Source: Megamerina dolium
Lineage: Eukaryota; Arthropoda; Insecta; Diptera; Megamerinidae
Length of the DNA: 64,000 nt
Direction: 5' to 3'
NCBI GenBank assembly: GCA_963854835.1
Contig: OY978529.1
Location: forward strand, 46,012,821 to 46,076,820
A program made the position numbers and the translations under genes. The notes under the pieces are model-generated. The model saw only the letters and a list, made by a program, of their open reading frames with translations, had not been told where the DNA came from and searched no databases. The number at the start of each line of letters is the position of its first letter. The stretch's first letter is position 1. Below, in pieces: positions 23,255 to 37,597 of this stretch.

Positions 23255-26200
23255 CAAATAATAAAAAATCAATACCATATTTAAACAAAACTAGTTGAAT
23301 TTATTGGATAGGAAATTTTTGCTGCTATCGAAAATTGCACAAAAATTTATAGAATACCTTTTAGCCAGCTCGTTATAGATTCGGGGAATTTTACATATTC
23401 GTCACGTTTGCGATAGTTGTGGCAATATCGTAAACGATAGCCCCTGGTGGCAAATTAAGAACGAAAACGTATGCGTCCTCGAAACGTCAATGAACTCGAA
23501 TTCGATAGCTTTCTTCGAGAAAAGCGAGAAATGACTATCGTTTTCGATATCGTAAACGAAATATTGGTCGTGTGGGAACACATTCCCATATGCGCATATG
23601 TACCATGTATTTATATAAAATATGTAATAAAAAAGCGAAAAAAAAATAATAAGTATTACACATAAACAAAGTAGAACGAGGAACTCATCAGCGGCGACGT
23701 TGTTGTTGACTTATCACCACACAAGAAAAGCTTTCGTCAGAAACAAAGAATTGCAGTGTACATGATCCGAACGATGATGATACGATGATGAGGCGCAATC
23801 GTTTGTATATAAAAGTAGCTGTAGTATGTATGGATTCAATTCAAAAATAAAAAAATATGCGATGTATATAAGTAAAACAACAATTTCATGGGTATGTCAT
23901 ACAAGATCCCATAATAGAGGGCGAGTAATGTGATAATTAAATATTGACTTGTTCGTGATTACAGGTGTACAACAATACCACTAAAGAAAATACATATAAA
24001 CGTAAGAGTAAGAGCTTATAGGAAACTAGTTCAATTTGGAATTATAATATATTCATAGCAAGACAATACATACATATGTACACAAAAAGATCTATGCATA
24101 TATGTATGTATGTACATTCAAATAAATACATACATATGTATGATACGAAGCGTCGTCTTTGTGGGACGTAGTATTTATGAAGTTGAAAAACATCTTCAAC
24201 ACACTTCTGCTTTCAACTAATCTTTGCTGTTTGTATTGATGTTGTTGTTATTGTTGAATTTGTCACCTTTCATTGATATTATTACTATTGTATGTAGCCG
24301 TTATTATAATGATTACTACGAAACAACAAATTACATATATATACATTTTTTCCAACTTCCAACTTCTGCGGCGATTCTATTGCTATGTAGTCTTGAGTAA
24401 AAGTAGCATTTGCTTACATCATAAAATTTGCCGCCATCATCAGTTTACGAATCGTATAAACATTTAATTGTTTTAATATAACTATGTCAGTGTTTCTCAA
24501 ACTTTATTGTTTGGCGGTTAAGGATTGAATTTTAGTATGTAGTATTTTAATTTTTTGTATTCAGAAGTTTTATGGTTTAAATGACCTCATAAGAAGGTAT
24601 GTAGAACTCGATCCTATTGAAGTAATTTTCTAAAACTTTCATGAATGTTGGTTTTTAAAAGTTTTACTTTCATTTAAGTCCAGAAAAAAATGAAATACTA
24701 TTAAATAACATAACCTCAATGCTTAGTTGACATAGCCAAACCTCTAAATAATACGTCCCTGAGGCAGTTGTGAGTTCACACTTGAACGAAAATTGAGCCT
24801 ACTTGCTGTTTTTGGCAGAACATGCTTGCAATATTGCGGTTAAAAAGTTTTTACAATTTGAACGAAATCTGGAGCTAAACCATTAATATTGTGAAAATAT
24901 TTGTTGTGGTGAGTTGGCAATCCTTCACCTGGAATGACCATGTTGTGCTGATAGAAAATAATCCAAATCGCATATATTTTGTTTTTTTGTTGATCATGTC
25001 TCGAGATACAAATTTGTAATTTCGACATGATGCAAACAAAAATTTCAAAAGTTAATTAAAAAATTTTTAAAGAATTGAAAATATATAAAATAGATAACAC
25101 TCATGTGACGTTTATCCAACAAAAATGCCTGTCTGCTTTACAACGTTGGACAACGTCTGTGGATAGGCAACAGTATTTATTTAAAGTGTTCACTACTTAT
25201 TATTTCTAAAAAATTAAAATAAAAGTAACAAAAAGTAGACTCTTAATTATTACATAGATATAAACACTACTTATACTACATCAAAAAAGGAATTGTCATG
25301 TCAAAATTTTAATCATTACAAATATATTTGTATATAGATTATATTAAATAATTCAAAGGACTATTTACATAATTTGATATAATTGTTCCGCGAATCGATG
25401 TTGAGAAAGACTGTTTGTTCCACAGTAATGTTGTATTCTATGTGCAACCCTGTAGACCAAACGAGAGTTAATTTGCTGTTTGTAGTTAGCTGTAGAGCGA
25501 GTTACGACAGCAAAATGAGACTTTTATGTAGGAAATATCACATCTGAACATTTTCACATGATTATTAAAGAACTTATTTCGAATTGGTGTATATCTGGTT
25601 AAAGGTAATGCAGTGAGAGTCAGTTTCGTCATCGTCGGAACAGTGTATAAACAATATAAAAGCAAAAGGAAATATAAAACGGAAATTTTTTTGATGTAGT
25701 AATAGGTAATTATTTTTTTTTTTAGTAATAACCACATATAGTCAAAATGTAAACTTTGGTTAGAGCATATCGCTAATGGAATTCATACTTTTGAACATAA
25801 AATAATATTCGCTCTGTATATACAGTTGGACGAAATATATCTGTAGAACGGTATTGCAGTATTTATAAATATTTTTTAAATATATTTGCTTTTTCTCAAA
25901 ATGAAATTGCATTAAATAACACTAGTGAAATTGGGGACCATTCTTCACAGATTACAATAGAACTAGTGGCGCTACCATTGCTTGAGCAATACCATTGTAC
26001 AGCAGGAACATCATGTATACATGCTCGCACGCAAGTAATCACGCACTTAACTAAATACAAAAGGGCGAATAGCGTGTCATGGTAACACAATAATCCATCC
26101 ATCCATTCACCAATCCATCTGTAGTAGCTGTACGTTTCTACAAAAATGTATGCGTGTATATTGTACAAACATAGAATATCCAAAATAAGAAAGCTATTTG

Positions 26201-26981
26201 CGCGCCAATCGTAGTACCGCAGCGGCAGGCATGTTAAATTTAAACAGCAAGATATGTGTGTCCGTACTTACTGCCTTGGCCACTCAGTCGTTTTGATACA
26301 TGGTGGTTGACAGTTCAGCAGCTTACATCCATCCATCCAATACAACCCTATTCAATGACAATGATCAAGCAAAAATGGTGTGAGTTGTGTGTGGTACAAC
26401 ACATATATTGTGGTACGAGCACATTTCTTGCAATTCACACACGCCTCGCTGTCGTATATGATGCCACTTACACTACTGCTGTTGGCACTAGTGGTGCTGC
26501 CACTTACGATACATAATCTATTCAAAACTACGTACATTTGTATGTATGTAAAGTACTAAAGTAACCAGTGTTTATAAGCCGACGCCAGCCAACACACCAG
26601 TCAGCCAGCCAGCCGGTCTGTCGGTGGGTGAGATTGCCAGTCAGGCAGTTAGTCATCTAACTAAACAACCAACTATCACCACCTTCGTGTGTGAAAATAA
26701 TTTTCAAATTTACCGCCAAACAGCGTTGATTACATTTTGTACTGACTGTACTCAAGCAACCCAAGCAACATTTATATGGAATTACTCAAGGAACCCTCTA
26801 CTTTAGTCATTTCTGAAATGCCATTTATTACAAATGCAATTTCTTTGATACCAAAAAGTTATTTATTATTTTCTGTACTGATTTGTATACTTCTAAAACT
26901 AATTTATATAAGATTTCAATGAGAAAATTGCAAAAGAATATTTGTATCCGTCAGATACGAAACGTTGATGAGATGTGTTTT

Positions 26982-27020
26982 TATAAAAATTAACTTTATA
27001 TCTGAACGAACGTCTTCAGT
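26982..27020 (+). promoter_or_regulatory. Possible TATA box and initiator upstream of the Df31-like gene
   Basis: TATAAAAA at about 26982 is followed 30-36 bases later by TTCAGT (initiator-like). If used, the leader would be about 710 bases before the ATG at 27729. Motif evidence only; AT-rich DNA makes chance matches likely. Confidence 0.2.
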
Positions 27021-27728
27021 ATAGTACGAGCATTCAACGGATACACATCGGTGGTTGGAAATAATAAGCAAACCAAGCAAAGCAATCAAAATCCACAGTA
27101 TACAATACTTACCTACCTACCTACCTACTATTAAGCATTTAATACTAACAAGAAACTCACAAAAATTGCCTCTTGCCTCGTTCTATGTAGTTGTGTGTTA
27201 TTGTCGATAGTCACCACACCGCACCGCATATAGAAACAACACATACTTGTATATATTGTATTTACCTCCAAACGTATGACGCTTCTGCTCTACTGTGTAT
27301 TTAGCTACTCGTAACAGCAAGCAATATAGTGCGGAGAGACGGCGAAGAGTTGTAATCATTGTGTTGTTGTATATGTAGTACTGACTGAAATAATATTCTT
27401 ATTCAAAGTTAAATACACACCACATTTGAAAAAGTCAAACAGTGTGTCTATGTGCTTCGTACAGTACGTTTCATAGTTGATTTACGGAAAGTTTATAAAT
27501 AATCTACAGTTTAACGCAACGCAGCAACGTAATTGAGCGTTTAACATTTAAACAACAGCATTATACTAAAACAAAAAGTTGTACATTTGGATCATCGCAA
27601 TATACAAATTCAAATTTCAAAGCAAAAATTTACAAATTATATAATTAATTTGTGAAAAATAATCAATTTTAATTAGTTTATTATAACCCATAAATTTGGA
27701 AGAAAAATAAATTCGAAAAACAACAAAA

Positions 27729-30700
27729 ATGTCAGCTGCCGCCACAGAACAACAAAATAATGGTGATGTTGCCGTTGAGAAAGTTGCCGCCGCTGATGTT
27801 GCCGATGCGGCAGCAGCAGTAAAAGAGGATCTCAAGTCATCAAAACCTGCCGTTGAAGATATTAAAGCCGCCGCCAAAGCCACTGCAGCCGCTGCTGATA
27901 ATGGTACAGCGTCAAAGGAAGCTGCCGATGATGCGGAAGACACAGCAGATGCAGTAGCAGCAGCCCCCATCAAAGAACAAGTGAAAGGAACAAAACGGCC
28001 TGCTGAAGTAAGTAAAATCTATACATATATGTCATATATATTTTTATTTAGTGAATGGAATATTTTTAATTGTTTTTAATTTCCGTTTTGTGTGCATCGC
28101 GGTGATTAGTTTTTTTTTTTTTTTTTTTTTTTTGTAATATTTTGTGTTTGGGTTTATTATTGGATGGCAAGCAAAAAATGCCTACATAAATGTGCTTCAA
28201 TGTGTGTCAATTAACAGAACATTACGAATTACTAATTTCGAGAAGAATCACATGCTGCATACACATCAAGGAAGAATATTAATTGCCGTTTTAAGAAAAA
28301 AACATCATTATTTTATTTATTGATAACATTCTAGAAATAGATACACATGTATATAGACAAACGTACAAACACATTTGTACTGGACTTACGAACGTATATA
28401 TGGAGTAGAACAAGAATAAGCACGAGAGTACGATTATTTATAATCTGAGTATGAATTTTAGGCGCGCGCATTTTTGTCATAGCTTTTGCTATTGCTTCGG
28501 GTTTTTATTTCTCTTTGCTCCATAGCTTGCTTGCTTGTGTATGTTTGTATTAGGACGAAACAGTTCGAAGGACTCATCGTACTATATTTGCTTTCAAAAT
28601 TTTTATCTATAATTTACCATAATTAAAATGTATTATGCATGTATAAATTTGAAAGTTGAAATATTGTTTCGAATATAAACAAGTAGCCAGGTATAGATAA
28701 AACTAAAATCAATAGCATTTATACCTGTATGTATGATTAATACGACAACACCTCCACAACAAACGCATTCATTTGTGTATGTAAAATACACTGATATACA
28801 CACAAATACGTATACGCAATTAATTACTGGCCACTGCTATTTGAGCAGCTGCGGCAATGACAACGGTGTTATAAACTGTCTAAGAAGCAGCACTGTACCA
28901 TCTAGCAGGCGAGAATAGCAGCACGTTAAAGCATGGTGCCCCCTTTCTTTTTTGTTTCAAAAACAACCTACTTACATATTACACTATACTTACAGTAGAC
29001 AAAATTCAAACAACAGAAGCATAAATTACAATTACAATTCTTTTTCTCGCATTCTAACGCATTCATAAATCTCAAGTGTTCTAGAATTAGAATTAGAAAA
29101 ACAAATGAATGAATGCATTACATCAAAGGCAGAAAATATTTGAAGTTATTAAATATCTAGAACAGTGTCTGGCAGTATTGTGCAATTGAAATGTTGATAT
29201 TTCAATTATAAAATATATAAATTTTTGTATGATGATTTTTAGTGGAGAACACGTCTATGACAAATTTCAACTTTGTAATGTTAGAAAGTACAGACATGAC
29301 ACCTTCGTATAGCTCGTAATAGCTAAAGAATACTTTAATTCATTTTTACCTGCCTGTTTCTTTGCCTAGTAATGCATAGAATATTTCTTGCATGTATTTC
29401 ATGAATTTTGTCACTACTCCAGGGTGAGTACAATTTATAAATTAAATTAAAAGTTGAAATGCAAAAGTAATAACATTTTATATCAGTAGTCCTATATAAT
29501 TATAGATTTCTATTAGTTATATACATACATACACGTAGGAATATGCATTCACTGATAATAATAAAAATAATCACGGCGAGAGACATTTCTCCATACATTT
29601 TCAAGAAAACAGAATATCTGTCGCTCTCATTGGGAGTATTTTTATTTAAAAACAATGCCGGCCGGCACTGAGTGTTGGCTATTGTTAACTCCGTATTATT
29701 TGGTTAGCTACATGCATACACATTTCTGTGATACACTTGTTATTTGATCGTATTAATTTAAAATAATACTCTGTCGATAATTATTTATGCAGTTAGTTAG
29801 TTAGGAAAAATGTAGAAAGATATTTGCAAAGTAATCGAAAACAGGTTTCACTTAGTATGTACTACGTGGTTGTGTTATTTAATCATTGAAAAAACATCAA
29901 TAACTACATACATACCAACAATATTAATAAAATGCTGATAAAATACAATTGGAACAGTAATAGCAACAAAGAAAGAAACATGATAGAGTAGAGCTTGGCA
30001 GCAGCAGCAGCAACGAGCTATTCTTATGAGTTGTTGTTTGTTTTGCTATACATACGCTTTTCGTATATTGTGAACGTATTGTTGTTGTTTTTAATTGTAT
30101 CTTATATACTATTTTTCGCCTGACGTGTACAGTCTGTTTATTTGTGTGCGTGCTTGGACGTTCGTTTTCTTTTGTATGTAACTTCGTATAAATAACAAAA
30201 GTTCGTTTATTTCTACATCTCCACTCTTTGTTATTTCTATTCGCTCAAAACAATAAATACAAAATATAAGCAGCCTTCTTTGCATCATCCGCCAATCATG
30301 CACACACGCATATATGACATGTTTCTTTCCCTCTCTTTTTTATTATCACGTTCATTGTACTCTATCAACGTTTTGCTGTCGTCCGTTGTTTCATAATTTT
30401 TTCATTCTTTGTATCGTGTTGTTTTTCTATTATTCATGTAATACATTGAAATACACACGAAGCAACGCGCGATAATTTTTACCCCAAATTGTTATACCTA
30501 CCATATTTGCTTTGCTTCTTTCGCCTTCATTTTTATTTGTATATTTTTAGTACTAACACTAATTGACAGTTTGAGTTTGACTGCCATGCATTTTTCTATA
30601 CCTCGTATCCGATTGTTCGTTTATCGTTTACACTCTATTCCAACGAATACGTCAATTCGTGTCTTCGTTGTTCTCATTTTGACAAGATGTCATCGTGCAT

Positions 30701-32512
30701 ACCTTCTCACTCCTTACTTTGGATTTGTATGCGTTTATATACACAAATATATTAAAAATAAATTACTTTATGTGAAAATGTGAGTCGTTGGTTTCGGTGC
30801 CGATAAAGCAGCGTTGCAGCAATTCTGTAACAACGCTATAAGCAAAGAATAGCTGTATACATAAGTATACATCGATGTTGACACTAGTCGTTGCTGTAGT
30901 CGCTACCGCCGCCATTAGCGTCGATTTGTAGGAGAGAGCCGCCTTCATGTTAGGGTTTTTATTACTTTGCGCCATATTTCCACTGTAACATTCGGGTATA
31001 CATCAGTTATGTACAGTTCTGTGCGTTTGCAGCAGTAACAATGGTGAAGGCAGATGTCTTTCTAGCGTCATTGATGGTAACACAGCGATTTTTTATTCGT
31101 TCCGCGTCATATAGCGTTTTTTTCCGGCATAGGGAATGATGACTGGTTGAATGCTTGGTAATCTTAATAAGATTGTACGAGAGTGTTAGAGGGGGTAGGT
31201 AGAGCAAAGAAACTCTTGTAACGAGAACATTTTTAATATTCTGTTCGTGTAGGTGCCTACATGCATATGCATGTAGAAATTTAATGTATACTGTTCCGGC
31301 AAGTAGGGAATAATAATGGCATTTTTATTTGAATTTGGTGGGCTGTTTGACGGTTTTCGTTTACCCGTTCGTTAGCAAAGAAATGCAATGATATTTGATA
31401 AATATATGTGGGGGAAATGTACTTTGAGTACATTTTTGTGCTATTTTTGACTTTTTATTAGGTTCTTGGGTTTTAATGGGTTCGTTAGCAAAGAAATGCA
31501 ATGATATTTGATAAATATATGTGGGGGAAATGTACTTTGAGTACATTTTTGTGCTATTTTTGACTTTTTATTAGGTTCTTGGGTTTTAATGGAGTAGCTT
31601 TGCCTAGTATAGCCGCGTGCTTGTAAGATTTGTATGTTTATACTTCTTTTCAGTCAGAAACTAGATAATTTATGGATTTGTGATGATTTGGAGTTCTTGC
31701 CTTCATGATTGTATAAAAATCGTAGTATATATAGAGAACCTCAAATTTAGTTGAGTACATGGTGGTCACCGAATTATTCGCTTTGTATATAGTAAACAAG
31801 TAGATTGTATAAATAAATATGATTGCCAAGGTGCCATTAGATGTGTCATAATATTATAGAATTTAACAATAGAACGAGTGTTCTTGTTGGCTTCAGCAAC
31901 AAAAGCGACATCACAAAACAACTCTGCATGACATATTTCTGTCTTGTAACTGATATTAGTTTATATAGCACACAAAATTATGAAGGTGTGTGTTCATATG
32001 TATTATAGATTAAAAAATTTTTATATATCATATATATATATATATGTACACGAATTTCATATATCTATTTGGCAATTTGTTTATTTTAGTCAAAATCGGC
32101 AGAAACAAAGAAAGCCAAGAAGGATAAAGATGCTGACGCTGATTCCGATGATGAAGAAGTATTAGGGGATATTGTTGAAGGTGTTGACAGTGAAATCGAA
32201 AGCGATGAATATGATATTCCCTACGATGGTGAGGAGGATGATATAGAATGCGACGGTTTGTACATATAATAATTTTAGAGATTATATCGAAAATGTGAAT
32301 ATATGTATGTATACAAATACACACTTGCATATCTACATATATAAGTATGTATGGAGACATATGTAAATATATATTCATGTGATCACATCTCGTTATAAAT
32401 AATTTAACAATTAATTTATTCTAAATAACCACTATTTTTATATTTTTTTTTTATTCGTACAGATGATGATGATGAGAACGATGATGGTTCTGGTTCTGAT
32501 GATCAAGCGTAA
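27729..32512 (+). CDS. Df31: Df31-like acidic, Ala/Lys-rich chromatin protein
   Basis: Exons 27729-28007, 32090-32255 and 32463-32512 join to 164 residues; introns of 4.08 kb and 207 bp have GT/AG ends (gtaagt, gtttgt). Residues 1-90 are Ala/Glu/Asp/Lys-rich low complexity; TKRPAE at about 88 and KKAKKDKD at about 100 could form a bipartite nuclear signal. The C terminus is highly acidic (DDEEV, EYDIPYDGEEDDIECD, DDDDENDDGSGSDDQA). Composition and tail fit Decondensation factor 31, a fly histone-binding, chromatin-associated protein, from memory; a prothymosin-like protein is the main alternative. The start is the first ATG, context AACAAAAATG. AATAAA follows at about 32575. Confidence 0.68.
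28008..32089 (+). other. Large first intron of the Df31-like gene
   Basis: 4.08 kb between donor gtaagt and acceptor ttattttag. Holds a poly(T) run near 28111-28132, an ATG-poor AT-rich body and the 113-bp tandem duplication at 31367-31592. No nested coding gene recognised on either strand. Confidence 0.6.
31367..31592. repeat. Perfect two-copy tandem duplication, 113-bp unit
   Basis: The unit from GTTCGTTAGCAAAGAAATGC to GGTTCTTGGGTTTTAATGG occurs at 31367-31479 and again at 31480-31592. By eye there is no difference. Each unit contains the palindrome ATGTACTTTGAGTACAT. It is within the Df31-like gene's first intron. Confidence 0.92.
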
Positions 32513-34816
32513 TAATAATGTAGTAGTCAAAAACAAAAACAAAATTTAAATTAATATATAATTCAATAATATGAAATAAAAGAAAAAACATAACAAAACT
32601 TAAATTAATAAAAAAATGAAATGGAAAAATACAAAAATAAACAAAACAACAACTAAAGTATATATAATATTACATTAAGAAGTACTACTTTTATTATTTC
32701 TTACTTATAATATTCTTTATTTTAATTGTATTATGTGTAATTTTTTTTATAAAAAAATGATCAATAACGAAAACTGAATACTGAAAGAAGAGAATATTGC
32801 ATTAAATTCACACTATGACAAGATACATACAATACAACAATTATAAATTAGAGCAAAAAACAATTTCCTCTATTTTTAAGTCCTTGCATTATTATAATTA
32901 TTATTATTTTACATGTTATTTTAATAATAATAATGATGATGATGATTATGATAATGATGATGTATTTAAAAGTGTGAGAGATTATTATAAACATAGTAAG
33001 GTGTAGAAAAAGAATGCAAGTAAAATGCAGTAAAACGAAAATAAAGAAAAAAAAATATATATAAACCAAGCAAAAACACAACAACAGACCACACATTAAA
33101 ATTTTAAACGTTACGAATTATTTGAAAATTACAAAGTAAAGAAAAAAAGTATTCAAATAAAAACAAAATTATATTGAAAACAGAAAACAACAAAATCGAC
33201 TAATACATTTTCCATTGGCTTTTGTCGAAGTAATTCTATACTATTCTTATGATTTACTACTGATGAATTTAGTATCATATTGTATTTATTGTAGATAGGT
33301 TGGATTTTTCAGAGAATCAGTATCAGCGGTAAGTTGTATTTTCAGGTAAAAATTAAAATTCAAACAGTTTCAGGCACACTGACGGCCGCATACACCCTAA
33401 GTATGGAGGAAAAATCATCTATATAGACTTAAAGTATTGCGTAATATTAAGTAATGTTAAATAATTAAATTGTAGCAGTATTAGTAATATAGTAGAAGTT
33501 ATTGAAAAAAATTAATAAATAAATTAAAATCATAAAAAAAAAATGTATATAAAATAATTTTTCGCCATACAATTTTCAACCACCCTAACTTATGTGTGTA
33601 TAAGTATTACAGTTAATGCAAAATTTTTAATTTTATGTACGGCGTTCAGAATAAAAAATCAGAATAGTACACAGTGTACGTTTTACAAAGCGATCCGGGC
33701 ATGCTTATTTTAAGTCGCCGAATACACTTCAAGAAAATATTTCCAACGGATCACGGTCAACAACATTACCCTACAGAACATTTATGAGCAGTGCATTTAG
33801 TTAAAAGTATGAATTGAATAGGTAGTCAAAGTCGTCAATTTAAGGAATATCTTATAAATGATTAAATAATTTCAGAATATTTCCGCTGAATTTGAATACT
33901 ACACGTTATAGTAAATATTTTATTTTATAGCATATCATATACAACATTAGTAGGCACCTTCTTATAAGTATTTTAAGCAATGAATCTATATATAAATAAA
34001 TAAAAGTATACCATGTGCGCACATACACTACATACATAGTATTATAGTGGGGAGAGAACAACAAAACACACTAATTCGAATATACACAGTTATAATATCC
34101 AGCCTATATAGCATGGAATATTTGAATGTAGAATACTAAAATGTTTTCTTGATTGTAAATGTAAGTGTCAATAAAAGAAATAAAATAGAAATAAGAAAAG
34201 AAATCAACACAGTAGCAAAACACATTTGGCGTGTAAACTACCAAACTATTGATTTTTTACCTATTTTAATTCAAAGTAATCGATAATGCTGAAAATATAT
34301 CGGCTGCTATACATACCTATAAAAATATACTTATGTACATACATCTGTATATATAGGTACATATGCATGGACGTAGGGCTTATGAGAAGAAGCCGAATTT
34401 GATACAGATAACAAAGGGTGGAGCCGTCCGACAATTTGGTTATGACATTGGGTGAAAAGGGTGGAATTGACGAATTTACAATTAAAATATAGTGGTAGAT
34501 GCATGATGGAATCATTTGCAAGGCATATTTCTCCCAAATGTTGTTCTCTCTCTCTCTCTCTCTCTATCTATCACTATGAATATAATTGCCCATGCTTTAG
34601 AGACGGAAAATGAAGAAAGAAAGAGAGCGACACTAGCATAAAATTTCGTATTGATGGTTGTTGCGATAGAATCTCGAAGCAAGAGAATTGTAATAAAATG
34701 GAAAGACTGCCTTGTAATATTAAATGTCTAATTGCGTATTTTATTACGTAAAGGTAGAAAGATTCTTTCTGTTCTCTTCGTTTCTGTATATCTTATTTGC
34801 TCTGCAGTATTATAAT
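32513..34816. other. 3' UTR / intergenic AT-rich stretch
   Basis: Begins with the presumed 3' UTR of the Df31-like gene (several AATAAA signals from about 32573). Simple repeats: (TAA/GAT)n near 32890-32960 and (CT)n at 34544-34565. No coding exon recognised. Confidence 0.5.
34544..34567. repeat. (CT)n microsatellite
   Basis: About eleven CT units followed by CTATCTATC. Confidence 0.9.
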
Positions 34817-36240
34817 GGGTGTTTTTTTTTTGTTGCATGAGATCTTTCGATAGGGATGAATTGATGAGAATTGTCAAACTGTGTTGATATTTCTGTTCAG
34901 TAAAATTTGCAATTTCATCATGAATCGTTTAATGCCAGGACAAGGCTTCCAAATTTTAGAATAATAATATATTATAAAAAAATAATAAAATTATAAAATA
35001 ACTGTGAAGTTTAATAGAGTAATTGATCCATTTTATGGTCGGTATAATTTCTGGTTGAACGGTTATATTAATAAGCCGTTTATGGGGCGAAGACATTTCT
35101 CAAGCTGTCATTACATCACCATTACATCCATTAAAATTGACTGTTTGGTGTGGGTTACACGGTTATTTCTTTTGGGAATGAGGAATGAGCTGCCGTTACA
35201 GTGAATGGTGAGCATTATCGAGCCAAACTGATTTTTTGTTGCCACAAATTGATTATCTAAATATCGACGACATTTGTTTTCAGCAAGATGGGACTATATG
35301 TCATACAGCTCGTGCAACAATCGAGTTAATGCAGTTTCAATTTGCAGACAATTGTTGTTTACACCAGCGTCAGGTCTTGTCGTCTGGCGTTGTCAATGCA
35401 TGCGACGCGCGACCTGGTCGTACCAGTAGCGCGTACTGATCTTAAAAGTCATTCAAAATTCACTAATTTAATGATTTTCATGATGGGGAGAGAGAGAGAG
35501 CGAGATGGATGACGCCATGCCGTTTTTGGTTGTGAAATTTTAGACATTCATCATTTTATAACATCAGAAGAGTCAGTCAGCCATATTGTAAATTATTATA
35601 TCATCAACTTCAGATTGAATTGAGGGTCTTTTGTTCACATAATATAAAATGTTTTATTGTGTGCGTTCTTGCAAATAAAAAACGACAAAATAATAACATT
35701 TCAATAAAAAGAGGATATAGAAGTAATTTTGCAACAGTTTTTATTTTTATTGCGAAATTCTTATTTTTTTCGTTGAAAACGTGCAGCAGCCCAAGTGCTG
35801 TGTGGAGAAAATATTGCAAGTTTTCCTTTCACATTTTCACATCATCAGCTGCAGAAAAACTCAACACGGTTTCCGGACAACAATCCATTTCAACGACGGT
35901 ATCGATCATCATATAGTGAGTACAACCTCACTTCTCATGTAAGTTTACGCATACACACCTACATATATACAATAACCCCCTACCCTCCTAAACAATTGTC
36001 TTTCCTTTTTTAAAGGCTTACGTTAAATCATTGGTGTGTACCGGCAAACTAGCAGCTTTTGAAGCGTTGGAAGCCAATATTCAAGCCACCATTAACGAAA
36101 TATGGCCAGATTTATCGGTCAAAAATTGGATTGATCGAATGGAACATGTAACTTGTAGCCGTGGTGGATATATGCCCCAAATTATATAAAAAATAAATGG
36201 CATGAAATTATCTAACAGATTAAAATAAAAAACATTTCAT
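34817..36240 (+). mobile_element. Second mariner family copy carrying foreign DNA
   Basis: Begins next to TA with GGGTGTTTTTTTTTTGTTGC. The transposase start MNRLMPGQGFQILE lies at about 34920, then an AT-rich filler replaces a large segment and the frame resumes at FYGRYNFWLNGYINK. The IDDICFQQDGTICHTARATIELMQ block near 35260 keeps the second catalytic Asp. At about 35340 the homology stops and returns only at about 36014 with AYVKSLVCTGKLAAFEALEA, running to a VTCSRGGYMPQII end at 36189. The roughly 120 bp expected between (third catalytic Asp) are replaced by about 670 bp of unrelated sequence. Non-autonomous; the 3' terminal repeat is poorly preserved. Confidence 0.75.
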
Positions 36241-37049
36241 TGCAATAATATTTTTGATTTGCAATTTGTTTTTGTCCTATACAAAATACAAAAACTAGTA
36301 AAAATGTCCCAAATTAATAAAAATAGTAATTTCGGATTATTTTGGCTTGCTAGATTAGGATTACACAGCATTACAAATTTGGGCCAATTTACAATTCAAA
36401 TCCGCAGCCAGATTTTCGCTAGGTTTTCAGAATTTTGAGATTTTGTATGTTCGTAGCATTGTTCTGTCCAGTCAGTCAGCAGTCATTAGTAACGTAGTAT
36501 TCAATTTGATACAATGAGTATTTGTAAAAGAAAAATGCATATAAGCACGTTGAAAAGATCTTGCACAGTCGACCCGATGGTGGACTGGCGAGAAAATGTA
36601 GTTGCCGTTCAAAATGACAATGCTTTGGGGACAACAGAAAAAGCATGATAATGATTGTTATTTTTACTCGACGAATGTCTTTGGTATTAGTACAAGGACT
36701 GTATGACATACAAAGTATCTTTACGTTCCATTAATATCGAAGTGAGTTGAACGTTTACACAATGATACATTACCGCAATATTAAAGTATCAGTGATGTGG
36801 AAACTTCTGTTCCACCACGAGCATACAATATGGACTAATTTATTGTGTGCAGCCTTTAGCACGTGGTGAAAACAGGTTCATCTCTACCAGCTGCTTCTTA
36901 AATTGGTCCACTTTTAGTTGGCTAATTTCCATAACCTTGGCAGAACGTTTGATTCTAATTCGAATCAACCCCTTTGGATCACTGGGTTATGTCAAGAATT
37001 TATTTATCAATACTTGTATTTCTCATATCTCAATGTACTTCTACAACCC

Positions 37050-37142
37050 TATTCCAATTCATTCTTTCGCTTAAACTAAAAAAATAATTTGTCCGTTAAT
37101 CTAAAGCTCCATACCAGTTTTTTCTGGCGTTGCCGCTTTAGG
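37050..37142 (+). repeat. Dispersed repeat, copy 2
   Basis: TATTCCAATTCATTCTTTCG and the next bases match 17100 with one mismatch over 27 bases; the following GCTCCATACCAG and TGGCGTTGCCGCTTT blocks align with ACTCCATTTCAG and GACGTTGCGACTTT there. Confidence 0.5.
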
Positions 37143-37597
37143 CCCTCAAGCCTGAAAGATGATTTCATGCAATTGTATGGAAGTTACTCCACAGGGTCCG
37201 AAAAGCCTGAAACATGCCAAATTTCGAACAGCATCTCGATTAAAACATCCTCAAGTTGAACTCAACGGTCGCAACGTGTGTGGCTTGCGTTATCGGTTTG
37301 CTCTGATTAATTCATATTCCCTTTTCTTTGACATTTTATACTTCGGATCGATACTTCTTTTTTATTCTAGCGTGTTCATCAATATTCATGTATATTCGCA
37401 ATTAGTGATGAGTCATCATCGATGCTCGTCACAATATGAAGGTTAAATGAAAGTTGATTAAACATGCGTATTTGATATTGATAAAGCATATTTATTTTTG
37501 TATGCTTGTTATATTATGCACTGAAATTAATTAAATCGTACCTTCGCTTGGCAACCATCTTTTTGTGGTGCGGAGACTTATAGGTCGATTATCGATA

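Larger units (their letters stand above)
22474..27728. other. Long intergenic / possible 5' region of the Df31-like gene
   Basis: No coding exon recognised. Contains short simple repeats: (CATA/TATG)n near 24060-24145, CCATCC runs near 26090-26115 and 26325, a CAGC run near 26600 and (CTAC)n near 27110-27127. The last 700 bp could be promoter and leader of the gene starting at 27729. Confidence 0.45.

Noticed and set aside
24840..25028. Minus-strand 62-codon frame
   Set aside because: No motif recognised, low-complexity surroundings; may be a worn-out transposon piece but not supportable.
27617..27973. Ala/Ser-rich minus-strand frame
   Set aside because: Antisense of the Ala-rich Df31-like exon; composition explains its openness.
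32028..32378. 116-codon minus-strand frame
   Set aside because: Antisense shadow over exon 2 of the Df31-like gene.
37159..37446. 95-codon plus-strand frame
   Set aside because: No conserved motif or splice context; overlaps the end of a dispersed repeat.
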